Assembly: GCF_033558715.1 (NCBI RefSeq)
Contig: NZ_CP114606.1
Coordinates: 1,488,001-1,552,000, forward strand
Direction of reading: 5' to 3'
DNA length: 64,000 bases
DNA from: Acinetobacter sp. YWS30-1
GTDB taxonomy: Bacteria; Pseudomonadota; Gammaproteobacteria; Pseudomonadales; Moraxellaceae
The notes beneath the pieces were generated by a model. The model was not told where the DNA came from. It ran no database searches and saw only the letters and a program-made list of their open reading frames with translations. Shown here one piece after another: positions 54,194-63,621 of the stretch. Made by a program: the position numbers and the translations under genes. Numbering within the stretch: the stretch's first letter is position 1; each line of letters opens with the position of its first letter.

Positions 54194-55753
54194 ATGCATA
54201 AATCTGTCCGTCAATCTATGGCATGGCTACATTCATGGCTAGGTTTAAGTTTTGGCTGGCTCCTCTTCGCGATCTTTTTAACAGGTGCGGTTACCTATTA
54301 TCGCCATGAAATTACAATGTGGATGCAGCCACAATTTGTCATGATGCAGGTGAACCAGGAAACAGCTTTAAAAACTGCTTATAGCTATTTACAGCAACAT
54401 GCACCTGATGCACAGAACTGGTATATCGGGGTAGCAAATCATGATTTACCGGTTAATAAAATTTATTGGCAAACTGCAGAGGGTGCTTATCAACTTAAAA
54501 CCCTGGATGCTATGACAGGTAAGGAATTAACGCTTTCGGCTACACAGGGCGGAGATTTTTTCTATAACTTTCATTTTCAGCTATATGGCGTACCTTATAC
54601 CATTGGCCGTCTGATTGTCACCATTGCTGCATTCATCATGTTGATGACCCTGATTTCCGGAATCATTACTCATAAAAAAATTCTGACCGACTTCTTTACT
54701 CTGAGAGCTTTTAAAGGACAACGTTCCTATCTGGATTTTCATAATGTCAGTTCCGTCATTGCGCTACCGTTCTTTTTAACTATGACTTTTACTGGACTGG
54801 CTATTTTCTTTTATATTGTTTTGCCTTCTGGCATGAAGCAGCTATATCCAGAAAATCCATTTCAATATTTTGGAGAAATCCGAACCATAAATGTGCTTGC
54901 TCCCTCTGCTGTGCCCATTAAAACGGAGATGTTGCCGATTCAACATTTTATCACTACAGCGCAGCAGCACTGGGGAAAATCAGAATTTGACAATATTACC
55001 GTGAAGCAGCCGAATACCCAGCTGGCAAAGATTACCTTAACCGAATTGAAAGATCATTCTATTACCCGCAATCAGGCACAACTCGTATTAAATGCGACGA
55101 CAGGCAAATTGCTTGAAAACACCCGTAATGACAGTGCAATTGCTACCCTGAATGCTGGAGTATATGGTTTGCATATGGCACGTTTTGCCGAACCTGTTTT
55201 ACGTTTCGCCCTATTTTTCTCAGGCATATTAGGCTGTGCCATGATCGCTTCCGGATTATTGCTCTGGAGCCTGAAACGACAGATGCAGAAAAAATCGGAT
55301 CGTTTTCACTTTGGATATTATCTGGTGAATCGTCTGAATATCACCATGATAATTGGTTTACCTATTGCCATGCTGGCTTATCTTTATGCAAACCGTTTGA
55401 TTCACATTCCTGTGGGCACCACAAATTATGAAATCTATATCTTCTTTAGTATTTGGCTGAGTAGTTTTATCTTGGCCTGTTTAACGCCACAACAGCATTT
55501 ATGGAAAACGCAGCTTAAAATTCTCATCTGTGCCGCTTTTATGCTTCCACTCATCGACCTGTATTATTTGTGGTCCCAGCATTATCTGGATTCTTTTGCG
55601 AACTATTGGCTGTTTTTGCGTATCGATCTGATGCTCTGGATCTTGGCACTTCTCGCTTACTTCCTACATCAGAAAATTACACCTATCCAGCAAAAAGCTG
55701 TTCATAAAATTCAGGCCAAGCTTAAAACTGCACAGCAGGAGTCTTCTTCATGA
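54194..55753 (+). CDS. PepSY-associated transmembrane protein (iron reductase-like)
   Basis: The product has 519 residues. The opening MHKSVRQSMAWLHSWLGLSFGWLLFAIFLTGAVTYYRHEI is the PepSY_TM signature, followed by a periplasmic PepSY region and further helices at about 140-165, 190-215, 345-370, 390-410, 425-440, 455-470 and 485-505. Histidine pairs in helices (LHSW, DFHN, GLHMARF) could bind haem, as in proteins that reduce ferric siderophores at the inner membrane. It sits in the Fur-controlled iron locus, overlapping the DUF3325 gene. Confidence 0.85.
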   Translation: MHKSVRQSMAWLHSWLGLSFGWLLFAIFLTGAVTYYRHEITMWMQPQFVMMQVNQETALKTAYSYLQQHAPDAQNWYIGVANHDLPVNKIYWQTAEGAYQLKTLDAMTGKELTLSATQGGDFFYNFHFQLYGVPYTIGRLIVTIAAFIMLMTLISGIITHKKILTDFFTLRAFKGQRSYLDFHNVSSVIALPFFLTMTFTGLAIFFYIVLPSGMKQLYPENPFQYFGEIRTINVLAPSAVPIKTEMLPIQHFITTAQQHWGKSEFDNITVKQPNTQLAKITLTELKDHSITRNQAQLVLNATTGKLLENTRNDSAIATLNAGVYGLHMARFAEPVLRFALFFSGILGCAMIASGLLLWSLKRQMQKKSDRFHFGYYLVNRLNITMIIGLPIAMLAYLYANRLIHIPVGTTNYEIYIFFSIWLSSFILACLTPQQHLWKTQLKILICAAFMLPLIDLYYLWSQHYLDSFANYWLFLRIDLMLWILALLAYFLHQKITPIQQKAVHKIQAKLKTAQQESSS

Positions 55754-56034
55754 TATGGATGGCAATAGTAGGACTGATCTGGATGGCCTGTTTTGGTTTT
55801 TATGCAGTGAGTGAAAAACAGATTTTAAAAACCAGACAGTCTCGATATTCTTTTCTGGTGAGTTATCCGGTCATCGTTAAATTGATCTCAGGCAGTCTTT
55901 TACTATTGGTATTGTCCCTTTTACGAACTCAATTCAGTAGTAGTATTAGCTTTATGGCACTTTGGGTTTTTATAAGTCCAATCGTATTTATATTTATTCT
56001 GAAGATAAATAATTTAAAACAAAGAAAAATTTAA
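55750..56034 (+). CDS. DUF3325-like membrane protein
   Basis: The product has 94 residues with three transmembrane helices; MIWMAIVGLIWMACFGFYAVSEKQILKTRQSR is typical of DUF3325. It starts at ATGA overlapping the PepSY stop, so the two are translationally coupled. It is the last gene of the iron locus. Function unknown. A stem-loop at 56074-56107 separates it from the convergent copper operon. Confidence 0.72.
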   Translation: MIWMAIVGLIWMACFGFYAVSEKQILKTRQSRYSFLVSYPVIVKLISGSLLLLVLSLLRTQFSSSISFMALWVFISPIVFIFILKINNLKQRKI

Positions 56035-56073
56035 AAGTTTATAAAGGCCTTAAGAATAAAATATAGCTGAGTA

Positions 56074-56107
56074 TATGAGGCGAGAAAATGATTTTTCCGC
56101 CTCATAA
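56074..56107. terminator. Bidirectional hairpin terminator
   Basis: TATGAGGCG and CGCCTCATA pair perfectly, with A and T residues extending the inner stem. It divides the converging iron and copper operons. Confidence 0.6.
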
Positions 56108-56131
56108 ATATTAGCTTATATAGATATCTGT

Positions 56132-57025
56132 TTAGAACATCACTCTTAAACCGATTCCATAACGCCCGCCCTGTTCAGAATCAGATGCGTCCTGCCATGA
56201 AGTTTTCTCGTTGCCCTTGGAATATTCATAAGCAATATTAAGGTAAGGCATGATCTTTTTATTGATCTCATAACGAGTTTCCAGACCGAATGCTGCATGA
56301 CTTATTCCAGTCTTTTTAGCATTGGCTGCTTTATCCTTCAAAATGAGGTCAACTTCAACATAAGGCTGCAAAATCAGTTTTTGTGTGAGTAGCAGATCAC
56401 GTTCTGTTTCTAGCTCAAGTCCGATAAAATCATCTTGACCAAGATACAGATGTGCATTGGTTTCAAAGAAATACGGCGCCAACCCATGGAATCCAAATAT
56501 TGCATCTACATGTTCAATATTTTGCCCAGCATTAGGCTGACCCAAATTTTCCTGACGGTAGCGAAGACCCGCCTGAGCATCCCAGAAATCTGAAATATTC
56601 CGGCTATACAGAGCTTGGACTGCATATTCTGTTGCTCTGGATTCCTGCTTGTCAGCTTTGAGTTTAATGAACAGTTTATTTTCATCCGTGCCAATCCGAA
56701 GCTCATTCTCAGACTGTAAGCCTCCCTCACCTTCTGAGTTTTTGATCCATTTATTGTCCAGTTTGACCCGCGTATAAATTTGCCCTCCATGTTCCTTGCG
56801 ATGATCATGTTCGCTGGAATAGGTTGAAGCTGAATCTGGAATTAAATTTTCAGTAACTTCCAGTGCTGCTGAAGTTAAATGATGCTCTGAAGATTGGATA
56901 AATTGTTGATGATGCATCGAATGATCAATATGCTGTTGAGAACTTTCTTCAGCAAAAACAGCCATATTTCCCAACGCTAATACACTAGCCAAAACAGGCT
57001 TCAAACAAAGATTAATGGTGCACAT
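56132..57025 (-). CDS. copB: Outer-membrane copper resistance protein CopB
   Basis: The product has about 298 residues. The ATG at 57025 lies 6 nt after AAGGAG; the ATG at 57031 touches that box. Its signal peptide ends near MAVFAEE. The N-terminal mature region is His-rich and variable (SQQHIDHSMHHQQF), then an outer-membrane barrel follows (YTRVKLDNKWIKNSEGEGG, RYRQENLGQPNAGQN) ending in RVMF. In the Pco/Cop family it sequesters or exports copper with CopA. It overlaps the end of copA by 14 nt, so translation is coupled. Confidence 0.92.
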   Translation of the reverse strand: MCTINLCLKPVLASVLALGNMAVFAEESSQQHIDHSMHHQQFIQSSEHHLTSAALEVTENLIPDSASTYSSEHDHRKEHGGQIYTRVKLDNKWIKNSEGEGGLQSENELRIGTDENKLFIKLKADKQESRATEYAVQALYSRNISDFWDAQAGLRYRQENLGQPNAGQNIEHVDAIFGFHGLAPYFFETNAHLYLGQDDFIGLELETERDLLLTQKLILQPYVEVDLILKDKAANAKKTGISHAAFGLETRYEINKKIMPYLNIAYEYSKGNEKTSWQDASDSEQGGRYGIGLRVMF

Positions 57026-58904
57026 GAGCATCTCCTTGTTTTTCTACTGGTTTTGTCATGTGATGATGGGAATGATCTTCCCGCACAGTATCCTGAGTCG
57101 AAACGCCATTTTCCTGAACATTTGCTACAATCAGTTTATTCATCATTCCGGCAGTCATGTGATACAACAGATGACAATGAATCGCCCATTCACCTAGTTC
57201 ATCTGCAGTCAGCAAAGTCGTAACGGTTTTTCCAGGTGGGACAATCACTGTATGTTTATTCGGCATATCTATTGCAAACTGGCCATTTTCGAGCTGCATG
57301 AACATGCCATGTAAATGCATCGGATGTGCCATCATACTGTCATTGATAAATTTCAGCCTGATCCGTTCCCCAAATTTCACTTTGAGCGGCTCTGCTTCAT
57401 TAAATTTCTTGCCGTTCATGGTCCAGATATACCGTTCCATGGTGCCGCCTAAACGAATCACCAATTCGCTTTCTGCGTCGCGAATATCTTTTTGCGGAGT
57501 TAAAGATTTGAGGTCGCTATATTGCAAAGCTTTATGCCCTACCGGTGTAGAGGCATTGGCCCAGCCGTAAACTGGTTGCTGCGTAAAAGTTTTGGCATCT
57601 TTTTCATGTTGCATATCCCCGGTCATATTTGAGTGATTCACATGATCTATAGCGGATGAAGTATCTGAATGCTCGGTATGATTGTCCTCTCCTTGTTCGA
57701 TAATTTTGGCTGATGCATGCTGCTTATGTCCCATCATCGAATGTTCAGTATCTTTTTTAACATTTATGTCATGGCTAGCATGATTCTGATGATTCATCTG
57801 CTCGTGTGCTTCACCCTGCATATTGCCATGTCCCATATCTTCCATGGTCAATAAGGCACGAGGACGGGATATAGGTTTGTGTATGGCATGATGAGCTGGC
57901 TTTAATTCATTCTGTAAGCTGCCAATCGCAAAACCGGAACGGTCAATCGATTCAGCTTCAATCTGATAATGTTCCGCAGTGGGCTCCACAATCACATCAT
58001 AGGTTTCTGCGGCACCAATGCGGAATTCATCGACAACTACAGGTTTGACAGGCTGTCCGTCTGCACTGACCACCGTCATTTTCAACTGTGGAATACGCAC
58101 ATCAAAAAATGACATGGCAGAGGCATTGATAAAACGCAGTCGCACTTTTTCATTCGGTTTAAACTGTCCCATCCAGTTCTGTTCAGGCGTTTTTCCATTC
58201 ACCAGAAAGGTATAGCCGGTTACATCAGACAGATCAGTTTTCAGCATGCGCATCTGATTCCACATTTTGCGATCATTCCAGGTGGCTTTAAGCCCTTCCC
58301 GTTTGATTTGCTGAAAAACATCGCTCAGAGTTTCACGCTGATTTTGATAATACTCGGCAGATTTTTTTAAATTATTCATGATCTGCTGGCCGGACTGCTC
58401 ATGAAATTCTGAAAGCATGACCACATAATCACGCTCGGTCTGCTCATGTGCAGGAACTTCCGCCTGGTTTTTGGGATAGATTACAAAGGCGCCGTAAAGG
58501 CCGTCCTGTTCCTGCCCCTTGGAATGGGCATGATACCAGTAGGTTCCACTCTGACGAATTTTAAAGCGATAGACAAATTCCTGATTAGGTGCAATGCCCT
58601 GAAACCCGTTAAAACCGGGGACACCATCCATCAGGCCGGGTAGCAATAAACCATGCCAATGCAGAGAGCTTTCTTTATTCTTTAGCTTGTTTTTGACGCG
58701 AATAACAGCTTCATCACCTTCCTCAAACTCCAGTAAAGGTGCAGGAAATTTTCCATTCACTGTAATACGTTGTACGGTTTTACCGGTGATATTGACTGGA
58801 CCTTCATCAATAACCAGCTGATATTCTTTTACAGCAGCCAATAATGAAGACGAGATCACTAAACTTAAGCCCAATAACAGGCTTTGACTAATTTTAATCG
58901 ACAT
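57012..58904 (-). CDS. copA: Multicopper oxidase CopA (copper resistance)
   Basis: The product has 630 residues. The signal peptide is not of the usual twin-arginine type but hydrophobic (LLLGLSLVISSSLLAAV). All copper sites are present: HWHGL and WYHAHSKGQ (domain 1), HPMHLHGMF and HCHLLYHMTAGMM (domain 3, type 1 and trinuclear). Residues about 350-460 are His/Met-rich (GHGNMQGEAHEQMNHQNH and others), a copper-binding insert typical of CopA/PcoA. It oxidises Cu(I) in the periplasm. First of the copA-copB pair after the 141-residue His/Met/Cys protein gene. Confidence 0.95.
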   Translation of the reverse strand: MSIKISQSLLLGLSLVISSSLLAAVKEYQLVIDEGPVNITGKTVQRITVNGKFPAPLLEFEEGDEAVIRVKNKLKNKESSLHWHGLLLPGLMDGVPGFNGFQGIAPNQEFVYRFKIRQSGTYWYHAHSKGQEQDGLYGAFVIYPKNQAEVPAHEQTERDYVVMLSEFHEQSGQQIMNNLKKSAEYYQNQRETLSDVFQQIKREGLKATWNDRKMWNQMRMLKTDLSDVTGYTFLVNGKTPEQNWMGQFKPNEKVRLRFINASAMSFFDVRIPQLKMTVVSADGQPVKPVVVDEFRIGAAETYDVIVEPTAEHYQIEAESIDRSGFAIGSLQNELKPAHHAIHKPISRPRALLTMEDMGHGNMQGEAHEQMNHQNHASHDINVKKDTEHSMMGHKQHASAKIIEQGEDNHTEHSDTSSAIDHVNHSNMTGDMQHEKDAKTFTQQPVYGWANASTPVGHKALQYSDLKSLTPQKDIRDAESELVIRLGGTMERYIWTMNGKKFNEAEPLKVKFGERIRLKFINDSMMAHPMHLHGMFMQLENGQFAIDMPNKHTVIVPPGKTVTTLLTADELGEWAIHCHLLYHMTAGMMNKLIVANVQENGVSTQDTVREDHSHHHMTKPVEKQGDAHVHH

Positions 58905-58943
58905 AACTTAATCCTTGATTTATTAAAATATAAATAACGAGGA

Positions 58944-59369
58944 TTAAGTTTTAGGTGGGCGCAGAATTTCCTGCCAATACCCGGCAAGGTGCTTGGCTTG
59001 ATAATTAGAGATAAAAGTGGTTTCTAAGGCATGAATCTCAGGAAGAGTTAACTTCGAGATTTCCACATCGATCCAGCTACTCAGGTTATGGCAAGAGCTA
59101 TAAATACAATCCAGACAGTCATCTTTGTGTTCATTTAAATCGGAGTGGCAATCCATGTCCTGACTCATATCATGAGCAGAATCATGCATAGCTTGATGCT
59201 GGCGATGTAACTTCTCTATTTTTTCCATTTCCTTACAATGGGAACCCATCTGCTTGGTTGACGTTTCCAGATGCATCGTTTTTGCTGAAGCAATCGACAT
59301 GCCGCTCCAGCTTACGGCGAATACCATAAGCATCACAAACCAGATCTGTTTAAAGAACTGTCTGAGCAC
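58944..59369 (-). CDS. Secreted His/Met/Cys-rich protein heading the copper operon
   Basis: The product has 141 residues, GTG start at 59369 (an internal ATG at 59333 is an alternative). A hydrophobic leader ends about residue 28 (SGMSIASAK). The mature part is packed with metal ligands: MGSHCKEMEKIEKLHRQHQAMHDSAHDMSQDMDCHSD, then CLDCIYSSCHNLS. The CxxC and Met/His clusters suit Cu(I) binding. I do not recognise a named family; CopL or DUF2946-type proteins are comparable in setting. It lies 39 bp before copA on the same strand and is probably the first gene of the operon. Confidence 0.75.
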   Translation of the reverse strand: MLRQFFKQIWFVMLMVFAVSWSGMSIASAKTMHLETSTKQMGSHCKEMEKIEKLHRQHQAMHDSAHDMSQDMDCHSDLNEHKDDCLDCIYSSCHNLSSWIDVEISKLTLPEIHALETTFISNYQAKHLAGYWQEILRPPKT

Positions 59370-59487
59370 GATGCACCCTGAAAATATAAAAATGAGTTAA
59401 CCCAAATAGCATAGGGTGGAATATTAAAATTCGCAAACTTTATAAGCGCTTAATTTAAAGATTAATATTTTGTTCCTGATAAATTGA

Positions 59488-60363
59488 TCACTTCTTAAAA
59501 TAATTTAGCGGCAGCTTCACATAAGACACACCATTGGCTTCTGGCATTGGGAACTGTCCGCCATTCATATTAATCTGGATCGCAGGCAAAATCAGTTTAG
59601 GCATACTTAGACCTGCATCACGCTGCTGACGCATCTGTACAAATTCAGATTTGCTAATCCCTTCACGGATATGAACGTTTTGCTGTTTTTGCTGCTGAAT
59701 CGTGGTTTCACATTGATATTCATGACGTGACTCTGGCAAATAGTCATGACACAAAAATACACGGGTGCTTTCCGGGAGCTGAAACAGCTTGTGAACAGAA
59801 TCATATAAAACCGAGGCACTGCCATTTGGAAAATCACAACGAGCCGTGCCATAGTCCGGCATAAACAGTGTATCCCCTACAAAGACGGCGTTACCAATCA
59901 CATAGCTTAAACAGGCAGGTGTATGTCCTGGCGTAGGAATATTATAAACTTCCAGCTTGCCAATCTTGAAATGCTCACCATCCTCAAACAGATAGTCAAA
60001 AGGCTGATGCGCATTGATCTGTTTCATGTCCAGATGATAAATCTCGGCAAACGTTTCCTGTACCAGCGCAATTTTTTTACTGATTGCAATCTTGCCGCCT
60101 AATTGCTGTTTCAGATATTGGGCAGCTGTCAGATGATCAGCATGTACATGAGTTTCCAGAATCCATTCCACCGTCAAACCTTGTGATTTCACATAGGCAA
60201 TCATCTGATCGGCATGCTCGGTCGATGTGGTGGCAGACGCAGCATCGTAATCCAGCACGCTATCAATAATGGCACATTGGGCAGTTTGAGGATCGCTCAC
60301 CACATAACTAAAAGTATTGGTATTTTTATCAAAAAACGCTTTGACGTTTGGCTGCTGTGTCAT
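59488..60363 (-). CDS. MBL-fold hydrolase, persulfide dioxygenase/Blh-like
   Basis: The ATG at 60363 (GGAG upstream) gives 291 residues. The metallo-beta-lactamase metal motif is THVHADH (71-77), followed by GHTPACLSYVI and FVGDTLFMPDYG (Asp ligand) and LCHDYLP (His). It belongs to the ETHE1/Blh group that oxidises glutathione persulfide to sulfite; no rhodanese domain is attached. It is the last gene of a minus-strand operon with two YeeE/YedE half transporters and divergent from a BigR-like ArsR gene, the layout known for sulfide detoxification. Confidence 0.85.
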   Translation of the reverse strand: MTQQPNVKAFFDKNTNTFSYVVSDPQTAQCAIIDSVLDYDAASATTSTEHADQMIAYVKSQGLTVEWILETHVHADHLTAAQYLKQQLGGKIAISKKIALVQETFAEIYHLDMKQINAHQPFDYLFEDGEHFKIGKLEVYNIPTPGHTPACLSYVIGNAVFVGDTLFMPDYGTARCDFPNGSASVLYDSVHKLFQLPESTRVFLCHDYLPESRHEYQCETTIQQQKQQNVHIREGISKSEFVQMRQQRDAGLSMPKLILPAIQINMNGGQFPMPEANGVSYVKLPLNYFKK

Positions 60364-60365
60364 AT

Positions 60366-60782
60366 TTATACTCCTGCCCATTTACGGTGAATCCAGACCC
60401 CAAGCAGCATAGCTGCAATAAAATACAAGGCTTGATAATGTCCCAAACCAATCAGGGTAAAACTGGGTGCCGGACAAATGCCTGCAATTCCCCAACCGAT
60501 ACCAAATAATAAACTACCCGACAGCAGTTTAGGATCAATCTTTTGATTCTTTGGTAAATCAATGGGTTCATTAAATAAAGTGGTCGGATGTGGATTATGT
60601 TTAGCTTTCTGGAAAGGAATAAAAGCCACCAGAATTGCCCCCATCATGACAAAGGCAAGACTGGCATCCCAATCCCCAAACAGATCCAGAAAATCCAGAA
60701 CTTTTTCAGGATTAGACATACCTGAGAGCATTAAGCCGACTGAAAACAGGCCACCAAATAGAAAAGCGAATAGATTTTTCAT
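60366..60782 (-). CDS. YeeE/YedE half transporter (second)
   Basis: The product has 138 residues with four hydrophobic helices. The conserved segment FGIGWGIAGICPAPSFTLIGLG carries the single Cys that in the YeeE/YedE family conducts thiosulfate-type sulfur species. The start begins right after the upstream partner's stop. Together the two halves resemble a split DUF395/YeeE pore. Confidence 0.88.
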   Translation of the reverse strand: MKNLFAFLFGGLFSVGLMLSGMSNPEKVLDFLDLFGDWDASLAFVMMGAILVAFIPFQKAKHNPHPTTLFNEPIDLPKNQKIDPKLLSGSLLFGIGWGIAGICPAPSFTLIGLGHYQALYFIAAMLLGVWIHRKWAGV

Positions 60783-61205
60783 TTAGATAGCTCCAACCAG
60801 ATGACGAACAACATAAACCGTGATAAATCCCGCCAGCATAAAAGACCCGGTCGCAATAAAGGAGCGATTTGACAGACGGCTAATCCCACAGATGCCATGT
60901 CCACTGGTACAACCTGAACCTAAACGTGTACCAAAACCAACCAGCAAACCGGCAATGACCATCATCCATGGGCTGGCATTCAGCTCAATTTCTGGCTGAA
61001 ACAATACGCCGTAGATAAATGGAACTATAAATAGTCCTGCTAAAAACCAGACCGCAGGAGTTTTGAAAATGGTCTTTCGATTAAGTACCTGCCCAACCAA
61101 CCCACTCACGCCCGCAATACGGCCATTCACATACAGATAGCCGACCACTGAAAGACCAAGCAGTAATCCACCGAGAAACGCTGCCAAAAAGTCATGCATG
61201 AGCAT
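60783..61205 (-). CDS. YeeE/YedE half transporter (first)
   Basis: The product has 140 residues with four transmembrane segments. [26 protein letters not shown] is the YeeE/YedE signature with two cysteines. It is the first gene of the operon with its partner and the MBL enzyme, and divergent from the BigR-like regulator across 93 bp. It probably moves a reduced sulfur compound into the cell or membrane. Confidence 0.88.
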   Translation of the reverse strand: MLMHDFLAAFLGGLLLGLSVVGYLYVNGRIAGVSGLVGQVLNRKTIFKTPAVWFLAGLFIVPFIYGVLFQPEIELNASPWMMVIAGLLVGFGTRLGSGCTSGHGICGISRLSNRSFIATGSFMLAGFITVYVVRHLVGAI

Positions 61206-61220
61206 ATTCCACTTAAAATA

Positions 61221-61245
61221 TATAATTTTATATTATATAATTATA
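61221..61245. promoter_or_regulatory. Putative BigR-type operator
   Basis: AT-rich dyad TATAATT (61221-61227) and AATTATA (61239-61245) between the divergent regulator and transporter genes; such AT-rich palindromes are bound by BigR/SqrR-like repressors. Confidence 0.45.
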
Positions 61246-61298
61246 AATATTAATCAAGACGGTTTTTAAATATTGTGTGACTAATACAGGTTTTTTAT

Positions 61299-61610
61299 AT
61301 GACAGCAGATGAAACTCAGACACGTATTGATTTTTCTCAGGCTCATGTGGTAAGCGAACGCTTAAAAGTGTTGTCGAATTCTGACCGACTGAAAATTCTA
61401 TGTGTACTGGTCGATAGTGAAATGAATGTGCAACAGATTGAGCTACAAACAGATATTCACCAACCCACTCTCTCACAACAACTTACGGTGCTCCGAAAAG
61501 CCGAAATGGTCAGCACGCGTCGTGAAGGAAAGCAGATTTTCTATCAGCTTTCCGACCCCAAAGTACTTACCCTGATGCAAACCTTGTATCAGCTTTATTG
61601 CAAGGCTTAA
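61299..61610 (+). CDS. BigR/SqrR-like ArsR-family sulfide-responsive repressor
   Basis: The product has 103 residues with a winged helix-turn-helix (VQQIELQTDIHQPTLSQQLTVLRKAEM). Two cysteines, Cys35 in KILCVL and Cys101 near the end (LYCKA), match the pair that forms a disulfide or tetrasulfide bridge in BigR and SqrR when sulfide is high, releasing DNA. There is no arsenic-type CxC motif. It is divergent from the YeeE/YedE and MBL genes, its likely targets. Confidence 0.85.
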   Translation: MTADETQTRIDFSQAHVVSERLKVLSNSDRLKILCVLVDSEMNVQQIELQTDIHQPTLSQQLTVLRKAEMVSTRREGKQIFYQLSDPKVLTLMQTLYQLYCKA

Positions 61611-61673
61611 GTGATAAGAAAAATCTTTATTTATCCATAATTGGAGAATACAAATTCTTAAAATATTTAAAAA

Positions 61674-62405
61674 TTAAGTATTTTCAGGAATATCTGCTGG
61701 AGCTGTTCTGGTATCACTTTGAATCAGGCCGTCAACTAACTTGATGGTGCGATCACAACTAACAGACAAGCGCGGATCATGAGTCACCAGCAAAATGGCA
61801 CAGCCCTGTTCCTTATTTACTTTACGAAACAGTTCAAAAACTTCAGACGCGGTCTGGGTATCCAGGTTCCCGGTCGGTTCATCGGCCAGTAACAAGGCGG
61901 GTTCTGTAATCAGTGCCCGAGCAATTGCAACACGCTGTTGTTGCCCGCCGGAAAGCTCATTCGGTTTTCGATGTGCATACTTTTCCAGCCCGACTGCAGC
62001 CAGAAGTTCATGAGCGCGGTCTAGAGCTTTTTGATCCGGTTTACCATGTGCCATCATTAACGGCATTAGGACATTGTCTAATGCATTAAAAGCTTGAATC
62101 AGATGATGAAACTGAAATACAAATCCAATACTGCTGCCGCGTAATGCGGTACGTGCAGCGTCATCCATACGGCTGGTGGGTTGACCAAGCAGATATAGTT
62201 CACCGCTAGTTGGCTGGTCCAATAGACCCAGAATATTCAATAAAGTACTTTTCCCCGAGCCTGAAGGACCAATTAGTGCTGCAAAGTCATTACGTTCAAT
62301 ACACAAATCAATGCCATGCAGAACTTCAACCTCATTGGGCTGACCAATATTATAGGATTTACGTAGTGCTTCCAGCCGCAGAACCTCATTCGATGAATCA
62401 GACAT
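61674..62405 (-). CDS. ABC-type export ATP-binding protein (LolD/MacB-like)
   Basis: The ATG at 62405 gives 243 residues. Walker [10 protein letters not shown], the signature [15 protein letters not shown], Walker [13 protein letters not shown] and the H-loop LVTHDP are all present. Q-loop FVFQFHHL. Such a stand-alone ATPase pairs with FtsX-like permeases (LolCDE, MacB). It overlaps the upstream permease gene by 8 bp. Its partners indicate a MacAB-like exporter rather than LolCDE. Confidence 0.93.
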   Translation of the reverse strand: MSDSSNEVLRLEALRKSYNIGQPNEVEVLHGIDLCIERNDFAALIGPSGSGKSTLLNILGLLDQPTSGELYLLGQPTSRMDDAARTALRGSSIGFVFQFHHLIQAFNALDNVLMPLMMAHGKPDQKALDRAHELLAAVGLEKYAHRKPNELSGGQQQRVAIARALITEPALLLADEPTGNLDTQTASEVFELFRKVNKEQGCAILLVTHDPRLSVSCDRTIKLVDGLIQSDTRTAPADIPENT

Positions 62406-63621
62406 GACGAATCGCCTCCACAGGATCAAGTGCCGCAGCACGACGGGATGGTATAGCCGCTGCCACTACACCAGTCAATGTGGCCAGCAATAAAGCCAGC
62501 AATAGCAGATTGATTGAAATTGGAATATAGAACAGGCCTGGGCCAAATTCATTAAAGATCCAGACCAGTAAATAACTGACTGCACTGCCGATAATAGACC
62601 CCAACAAGCCAAAAATTGCGCCCTGAAACAGGAAAACGCGCAGGATTTGTCTTTGTGTAGCCCCTGTCGCCCTTAAAATGCCAATTTCACGAGTCCGTTG
62701 TACGACACTGACTGACAAGACGCTAGCAATACCAAAAGCAACGGATATGGCCACAAAAATAATAATCATATTGGTGGAAAGGCTTTGCGCTGAGATGGCA
62801 TTCATTAACTGACCATTGGTTTTAATCCAGCTTTCTGCCTGTAAGGATGTCAAACGCCCGACCTGCGTTGCAATATTTTCTGCTTCAAAAATATCTTCTA
62901 CCGTCAGGTCGATTACGGTGATCCCACCTGGCAGGCTGAGTAAGGACTGCGCCTGCTTTAAATCCATATAGACATAGCGCGAATCCAGCTCACGTACTCC
63001 GAGTTCAAAAATCCCGGCAATATTTACGACAGTACTGTTATCCTGCCCAGTATCTAATCGTAGCTTGCTACCCACCTGTACACCCAGATCTTTAGCCAGC
63101 TGACTGCCAATCATTACATCATCTGCACCGACACGTAACTGCCCACTGATCATATATTCTTTGAGTGGAATTATTTTCTGATAACGTTCTGGATCCATGC
63201 CCACCAGCGCAACCGATTCCTGAGCTTCACCACGCTGTGCGAATGCAGGTCCAGAAACTACTGGAGAAACAGCTGTCAATAAAGGCACCTGATCCAAGGT
63301 CGTCACGACCTCTTGCCAATTATTGATAGAGCGTAGTCTTTGGGCCCGTTTATCTTCTAGAACCAGCTGCACAGTGCCTGCGGGTGCGGGTATAACTTGG
63401 TTCACTTCATCGGGAGACAATAAACGGATATGTGCCTGTGTCCCTAAAGTCCTTTCGATGATATTAGACTGCAAGCCCTGTATCAGTGCCGAGATAAAAA
63501 CAATCACAGACACCCCTACAGCAACACCCACTGTAATCATCAGAGACTGCATTCGGCCTTCTCGCAAAAAACTGATTGCGATCTTCCATTCGATCCAGAG
63601 ACGCCCTAGTAATTTTTTCAC
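62398..63621 (-). CDS. FtsX/MacB-type ABC permease
   Basis: The product has 407 residues. An N-terminal transmembrane helix (MQSLMITVGVAVGVSVIVFISALIQGL) is followed by a periplasmic MacB_PCD domain (about 50-255). Three C-terminal helices of the FtsX domain (about 275-300, 330-355 and 370-390) follow, with RTREIGILRATGATQRQILRVFLFQGAIFGLLGS as the mark of the family. The ATGA overlap with the adaptor stop shows a coupled operon: adaptor, permease, ATPase. It likely exports a hydrophobic molecule or peptide. Confidence 0.93.
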   Translation of the reverse strand: MKKLLGRLWIEWKIAISFLREGRMQSLMITVGVAVGVSVIVFISALIQGLQSNIIERTLGTQAHIRLLSPDEVNQVIPAPAGTVQLVLEDKRAQRLRSINNWQEVVTTLDQVPLLTAVSPVVSGPAFAQRGEAQESVALVGMDPERYQKIIPLKEYMISGQLRVGADDVMIGSQLAKDLGVQVGSKLRLDTGQDNSTVVNIAGIFELGVRELDSRYVYMDLKQAQSLLSLPGGITVIDLTVEDIFEAENIATQVGRLTSLQAESWIKTNGQLMNAISAQSLSTNMIIIFVAISVAFGIASVLSVSVVQRTREIGILRATGATQRQILRVFLFQGAIFGLLGSIIGSAVSYLLVWIFNEFGPGLFYIPISINLLLLALLLATLTGVVAAAIPSRRAAALDPVEAIRHV

